Shown here in pieces: positions 7,145 to 9,815 of a DNA stretch of 9,815 nucleotides. The stretch comes from Terriglobia bacterium. GTDB taxonomy: Bacteria > Acidobacteriota > Terriglobia > UBA7540. How positions within the stretch are numbered: the first letter of the stretch is position 1; every line of letters starts with the position of its first letter. Location of the stretch: assembly GCA_030036915.1 (NCBI GenBank), contig JASHSC010000102.1, positions 1 to 9,815 of the forward strand, read 5' to 3'. The notes beneath the pieces are model-generated. The model saw nothing but the letters and a program-made list of their open reading frames with translations, had not been told where the DNA came from and ran no database searches. Position numbers and translations under genes: made by a program.

Positions 7145-7151
7145 CTCCTCC
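7145..7151 (-). promoter_or_regulatory. Near-ideal Shine-Dalgarno sequence for the micro-ORF
   Basis: The minus strand reads GGAGGAG followed by AATAGA and then ATG at 7138. Both the match to the 16S rRNA tail and the spacing are close to optimal, while most other genes in this window have weak sites. This is the main argument that the 11-codon ORF is translated. Confidence 0.65.
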
Positions 7152-7169
7152 GAGCTTCTGAGATTTTCG

Positions 7170-7187
7170 CGCCAGTGTTATCTGGCG
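7170..7187 (-). promoter_or_regulatory. Leader hairpin upstream of the micro-ORF
   Basis: CGCCAG (7170-7175) and CTGGCG (7182-7187) form a 6-bp perfect stem with a 6-nt loop. In the minus-strand transcript it sits about 14-18 nt after the predicted start and 18 nt before the Shine-Dalgarno sequence. It could stabilise the 5' end or regulate access to the ribosome site. The stem is short, so chance cannot be excluded. Confidence 0.4.
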
Positions 7188-7207
7188 GAGCGCGTATTCA
7201 TTCACCA

Positions 7208-7236
7208 TGTATAGAGTTACCGAATTATCTTGTCAA
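7208..7236 (-). promoter_or_regulatory. Sigma70-type promoter of the minus-strand micro-unit
   Basis: On the minus strand TTGACA (complement of 7231-7236, 6/6 consensus) is followed by exactly 17 nt and TATACA (complement of 7208-7213, 4/6). Transcription would start near 7201 and reach the terminator at 7041, giving an RNA of about 160 nt with a leader of about 63 nt. Confidence 0.65.
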
Positions 7237-7475
7237 GTGGAAAGTGATCATTGGTGATGAAAAAAGTGAAGAGCAAGAATGGACTCAGGTGGTCTCAACG
7301 GCAGCGCACGGGCGTGTTTTCGCATTTGAACCGCGGAAACGCAGCTGAAAATTGACACCCGCGCGCTTGAAGCGAACGATCTCTGCGTTCCCAATCCAAA
7401 TAAGGTAAACTGAGTTGCGGGGCAAGGCGCGATATCATTGAATCGCTTCCCATGGGCACCTGCCGAGCGCGCCAC
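7237..7475. other. Spacer upstream of the first VWA gene, no gene seen
   Basis: No convincing coding region on either strand. A plus-strand TTGACA at 7352-7357 has only a 3/6 -10 match (AACGAT, 17-nt spacer). A bulged inverted repeat pairs GCGTGTTTTCGC with GCGGAAACGC across a 9-nt loop at about 7313-7343. The promoter of the downstream VWA gene should lie here, but I cannot place it with confidence. Confidence 0.4.
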
Positions 7476-7480
7476 GAGGG
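7476..7480 (+). promoter_or_regulatory. Ribosome binding site deciding the VWA gene start
   Basis: GAGGG ends 5 nt before the ATG at 7486. The other candidate starts, a TTG at 7438 and an ATG at 7528, have no comparable site, although 7528 would give the more typical signal peptide. Confidence 0.5.
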
Positions 7481-7485
7481 CAACC

Positions 7486-8493
7486 ATGCATACAAAGCCT
7501 GCATCTCCCAGCAATCAGAGAAATGCGATGAGAAAGATTGCGCGTATAGGTTGCGTTCTGCTGACTGTGGCCGCTTTCGCCGGCGCCCAGGATAAGCAGG
7601 AAGCACCGGCCGTGGGCGGCACTTTGAAAGCGACCAGCGAGGTTGTGAACGTCTACGCCGTCGTGAGGCAAAAGAATGGGCACCTGATTCCTGACCTCAC
7701 CAAAGACGACTTCACCCTCGAAGAAGACCAGCAACCCCAAGTCATCAAGTATTTCTCCCGCGAAGCAGACACGCCACTCACCATCGGCATCCTTGTAGAC
7801 ACCAGCCCCAGCCAGGAACGCGTGTTGGAAGTGGAGAAGCAGGAAGCCGAATCATTCCTGAGCGAGGTCATGCGGCCGAAGGACCTGACCTTCGTCTTTC
7901 ACTTTGATGTGGACGTCGAACTCGACCAGGACTTGACCTCGGACTTAAATCGCCTGGACAGCGCGATCGAATCCGGTGAGATTAACGGCGGAGGCGTGCG
8001 CACGCCGGGGACTTTTCCCACAGACCAACAGGGTGCGACGCACCTTTATGATGCCGTTTACCTGGCCGCGCACGACGAGCTCAAGAACGAAGTGGGCCGC
8101 AAAGTCCTCATCCTGCTGACTGACGGCGAAGACCAGGGAAGCAAAGTCACGTTGGAGAAGTCGCTGGAGGCCGCACAGAAAGCCGATGCCATCATTTACG
8201 CCGTCGATATTCACGACCGGGGATTTTACATGCGACAGGGGATGGGATACGGCGGGGAATCGGTGTTGCGAAAACTCAGCGAGGAAACCGGCGGGCGCGT
8301 GATCGAGTCCAGCAGCAAGGACAGTTCCGAAGCGTTCCAGCAGATTGCCCGAGAGCTCCGCACGCAGTACCTGCTGGGATATACACCCACCAACAACAAG
8401 CTTGACGGGACGTTCCGTAAAATCGAAGTAAAGGTCCGCACCCCGAACGCCAAGGTCGATGCCCGGCGCGGATATTACGCTCCCATTGGTTGA
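7486..8493 (+). CDS. Secreted VWFA-related domain protein, acidobacterial type (first paralog)
   Basis: 335 residues from the ATG at 7486, chosen for its GAGGG ribosome site; an in-frame ATG at 7528 gives 321 residues with a compact signal peptide (MRKIARIGCVLLTVAAFAGA, likely cut before Gln35 of the longer form). After it comes a small beta-rich domain (~46-95; LTKDDFTLEED, KYFSRE), then a von Willebrand A domain (~97-285). The metal-ion-dependent adhesion site looks complete: DTSPS (Asp105, Ser107, Ser109), Thr185 in GATHLYDA, and Asp213 in LLTDGED. The C-terminus RRGYYAP is typical of the acidobacterial VWFA-related family, which is abundant in this phylum and whose ligands are unknown. 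The protein is expected to be exported and to bind a partner through Mg2+ at the MIDAS. A Gly-rich stretch (GEINGGGVRTPG, ~164-175) extends the domain in a loop absent from the paralog. It ends 7 bp from the oppositely oriented paralog. Confidence 0.92.
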   Translation: MHTKPASPSNQRNAMRKIARIGCVLLTVAAFAGAQDKQEAPAVGGTLKATSEVVNVYAVVRQKNGHLIPDLTKDDFTLEEDQQPQVIKYFSREADTPLTIGILVDTSPSQERVLEVEKQEAESFLSEVMRPKDLTFVFHFDVDVELDQDLTSDLNRLDSAIESGEINGGGVRTPGTFPTDQQGATHLYDAVYLAAHDELKNEVGRKVLILLTDGEDQGSKVTLEKSLEAAQKADAIIYAVDIHDRGFYMRQGMGYGGESVLRKLSEETGGRVIESSSKDSSEAFQQIARELRTQYLLGYTPTNNKLDGTFRKIEVKVRTPNAKVDARRGYYAPIG

Positions 8494-8500
8494 GAAAGAC

Positions 8501-9508
8501 TTACTGGGAAGGCGCGAAGTAACCCGTTTTGGCGCGAACGGTTAGAGTCTTATCGTTGGGCACAACGGAAATGGCGCGATAGGTCCCATCGCGGGCGGTG
8601 TTCGTGGAAACGTAGTCAATCAGAAATTGCGTCCGCAGGTCGCTCGCGATTGCTCGAAAATCCGCCCCAAGGTCGCTCGCCTCAAACGGGAAGAAGGCCC
8701 GCCCACCGGTTTCCTGTGCCAGCCGCTTGAGCACTTTGTCGCCGCGCTCCTCGGCGCCGCTGCGATTGGTGCTGATTGCAAAAATGGTCACTCCCGCGCG
8801 CTGCGCCATGGCCAGAGCTTCTTCGCGCGTATGCTCGCTGTGGTTGTCCTCACCATCGCTGATCAGGATCATCACTTTGCGAAGGTAAGGCTCGGGAGGC
8901 GGGAAAAAGTAGAGCTTGTCCCGACAGGCAAGAAATATCGCATCGTAAAGACTGGTGACCCCTCCCGGCTGCAATGCGCGAATGGCGTTGGCAAGCTTCT
9001 CGACATTGTCCGTGTAATCCTGGTTGATCAAGGGCGCGACATCGAAGCTCAGAACGAACGCCTGGTCCTTTCCCCTGCGAATGGTGTCGGTGAGGAAATC
9101 AATGGCCGCCTGTTGTTCGAAGCGAAAGCGGTCGCGAATACTGTTGCTCGTATCAATCAACAGGCCAATACGCATGGCAAGGTCGGTTTCGCGGCTGAAG
9201 TACGTGATCGTCTGCGGCTTGCCGTCTTCGTAGAGATTGAATTCGTCCTTGGTCATCATGATGACCATGCGCCCCTTCTTGTCGATTACCGTCAGGGGGA
9301 CGTCAACGTAATAAACTGGAACTTTGATGGTGGAGGTCGTAAGGGTCGGCTGGGTGGATTTTGTAAAAGAGGTGGCTTGCGTGGTGCTCGAAGGCGTGCC
9401 GGCGGACTGCTCCTTGCCCGCAGCGGCGGCGGGTGTGGGCTGCTGCGCAAGGGCCCATCCGGAAACGATGGACAGCAAAAATGCGATTTTGAGAATTCTT
9501 CTGATCAT
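8501..9508 (-). CDS. Secreted VWFA-related domain protein, acidobacterial type (second paralog)
   Basis: 335 residues from the ATG at 9508. An upstream in-frame ATG at 9535 lies inside the -10 box of a strong promoter and so cannot be in that transcript, and the frame beyond it overlaps another gene. The chosen start gives a standard signal peptide (MIRRILKIAFLLSIVSGWALA, cut before Gln22). Residues 22-60 are a Ser/Thr/Ala/Pro-rich exported linker. A beta-rich domain follows (~61-112; MTKDEFNLYEDGKPQTITYFSRE), then the VWA domain (~114-300) with an intact MIDAS: DTSNS (Asp119, Ser121, Ser123), Thr185 in GGVTSLYDA, and Asp218 in LISDGED. It ends with KTGYFAP. It shares the layout and many blocks with the first paralog but is clearly diverged, suggesting an old inverted duplication or separate recruitment. 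Function beyond metal-dependent protein binding outside the cytoplasm is unknown. Confidence 0.92.
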   Translation of the reverse strand: MIRRILKIAFLLSIVSGWALAQQPTPAAAAGKEQSAGTPSSTTQATSFTKSTQPTLTTSTIKVPVYYVDVPLTVIDKKGRMVIMMTKDEFNLYEDGKPQTITYFSRETDLAMRIGLLIDTSNSIRDRFRFEQQAAIDFLTDTIRRGKDQAFVLSFDVAPLINQDYTDNVEKLANAIRALQPGGVTSLYDAIFLACRDKLYFFPPPEPYLRKVMILISDGEDNHSEHTREEALAMAQRAGVTIFAISTNRSGAEERGDKVLKRLAQETGGRAFFPFEASDLGADFRAIASDLRTQFLIDYVSTNTARDGTYRAISVVPNDKTLTVRAKTGYFAPSQ

Positions 9509-9533
9509 TGCGCGATTCTGCTTGCCGTCAGCC

Positions 9534-9562
9534 ATTATAGGAAGCGCGTCAGGGACCGTCAA
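9534..9562 (-). promoter_or_regulatory. Strong sigma70-type promoter of the second VWA gene
   Basis: On the minus strand TTGACG (complement of 9557-9562, 5/6), a 17-nt spacer and TATAAT (complement of 9534-9539, 6/6). Transcription should start near 9527, leaving a 5' leader of only ~19 nt before the ATG at 9508. The -10 box contains the A and T of the in-frame ATG at 9535, which excludes that codon as a start for this transcript. Confidence 0.7.
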
Positions 9563-9644
9563 CGAACATCGGCACAGCGGCGGCAGCAGCAGCGGGAAAG
9601 TTGATATTGAACTTGCTCCCTCACGCTTCAGGTAAGGCGAGAAG

Positions 9645-9815
9645 TCAACACACTTGGTTGGAAGCAGCGCTTTGGGCAGCCGGTTGCCCCGCCATCTTCT
9701 TTTTTCGCGCCAGCCGATCCTCAATACGGCGCGAGTAACCTTCGCGCGACGTCACTTCCCCGCGCTCAAATTTATATTCCGTACATGCGGCGCCCTCCAG
9801 GCCCATGCGAACCAA
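9645..9815 (-). CDS. Unrecognised gene, C-terminal end only
   Basis: Minus-strand frame open from the right edge to TGA at 9645-9647, giving 56 residues. It has a cysteine and aromatic/charged start (MGLEGAACTEYKFERGEVTS), a very basic helix (SRRIEDRLARKKK) and an Ala/Gln/Ser-rich end (AGQPAAQSAASNQVC). Ordered charge pattern and codon use look like a real gene tail rather than a shadow. An ATG at 9806 could make it a complete 53-residue protein, but the 9 bases before it in the window show no ribosome site, so truncation is more likely. I do not recognise the family. It lies upstream of, and on the same strand as, the second VWA gene, with a 136-bp gap lacking a clear terminator. Confidence 0.6.
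   Translation of the reverse strand: MVRMGLEGAACTEYKFERGEVTSREGYSRRIEDRLARKKKMAGQPAAQSAASNQVC

Larger units (their letters stand above)
7041..7201 (-). ncRNA. Predicted ~160-nt small transcript containing the micro-ORF
   Basis: This is the stretch bounded by the predicted start of transcription and the T-tract of the terminator. It has a structured 5' leader, a ribosome site with an 11-codon ORF, and a 3' terminator hairpin, the plan of a dual-function small RNA or a micropeptide mRNA. I do not recognise it as a known RNA family. If transcription leaked past the terminator, the RNA would run antisense to the end of rmuC. Confidence 0.5.

Noticed and set aside
6966..7348. Plus-strand ORFs of 82 and 97 residues (6966-7214 and 7055-7348)
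   Set aside because: Their Phe/Leu-rich stretch is the reverse of the Lys-rich micro-ORF, they run through the terminator hairpin, and neither has a ribosome site or family resemblance.
7352..7380. Plus-strand TTGACA as promoter of the first VWA gene
   Set aside because: At a 17-nt spacing the -10 is AACGAT (3/6), too weak to call.
8627..9604. 325-residue plus-strand ORF opposite the second VWA gene
   Set aside because: It is antisense to a gene with full domain motifs, and its product shows no recognisable domains; it is a high-GC shadow.
9509..9724. 72-residue N-terminal extension of the second VWA protein
   Set aside because: It overlaps the promoter and the neighbouring gene in another frame, and would bury the signal peptide that starts at 9508.

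Overview
The window looks like chromosomal DNA from a moderately GC-rich bacterium, most likely an acidobacterium (Acidobacteriota). The main reason is two complete exported proteins of the VWFA-related type that is greatly expanded in that phylum. No tRNA, rRNA, CRISPR array, prophage or insertion sequence is visible. All identifications come from reading motifs by eye; no database search was run.

Layout from left to right: (1) the 3' part of a gene for a NYN-domain (PIN-like) RNase with an OST-HTH/LOTUS-like module, plus strand, 1-1184; (2) a 211-bp convergent spacer with one imperfect hairpin; (3) a zinc-dependent medium-chain alcohol dehydrogenase, minus strand, 1396-2391; (4) a 96-bp divergent spacer with a weak promoter candidate; (5) a 1001-residue UvrD/Rep-type helicase fused to a RecB-like nuclease with a four-cysteine (probably Fe-S) signature, plus strand, 2488-5493; (6) rmuC, plus strand, 5538-6950, closely following the helicase and probably co-transcribed with it as a DNA-repair pair; (7) a 535-bp gap that contains a compact minus-strand transcription unit; (8) two paralogous secreted VWA proteins facing tail to tail with only 7 bp between their stop codons (7486-8493 plus, 8501-9508 minus); (9) the C-terminal end of an unrecognised minus-strand gene running off the right edge (9645-9815).

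The most unusual item is in the gap at 7041-7236. On the minus strand it has, in order, a TTGACA-17-TATACA promoter, a leader with a 6-bp hairpin, a near-ideal Shine-Dalgarno sequence (GGAGGAG, 6-nt spacer), an 11-codon ORF encoding MAAKKKAKKKR, and a 13-bp perfect-stem terminator with a T5 tract. This amounts to a complete gene of about 160 nt for a polybasic micropeptide, or a dual-function small RNA, that length-based gene callers would miss.

Other points of note are the helicase-nuclease fusion standing without an obvious partner subunit, a roughly 28-residue palindrome-bearing insertion between its Walker A motif and motif Ia, and a strong promoter (TTGACG-17-TATAAT) whose -10 box overlaps an in-frame ATG of the second VWA gene and so fixes the start at the next Met.
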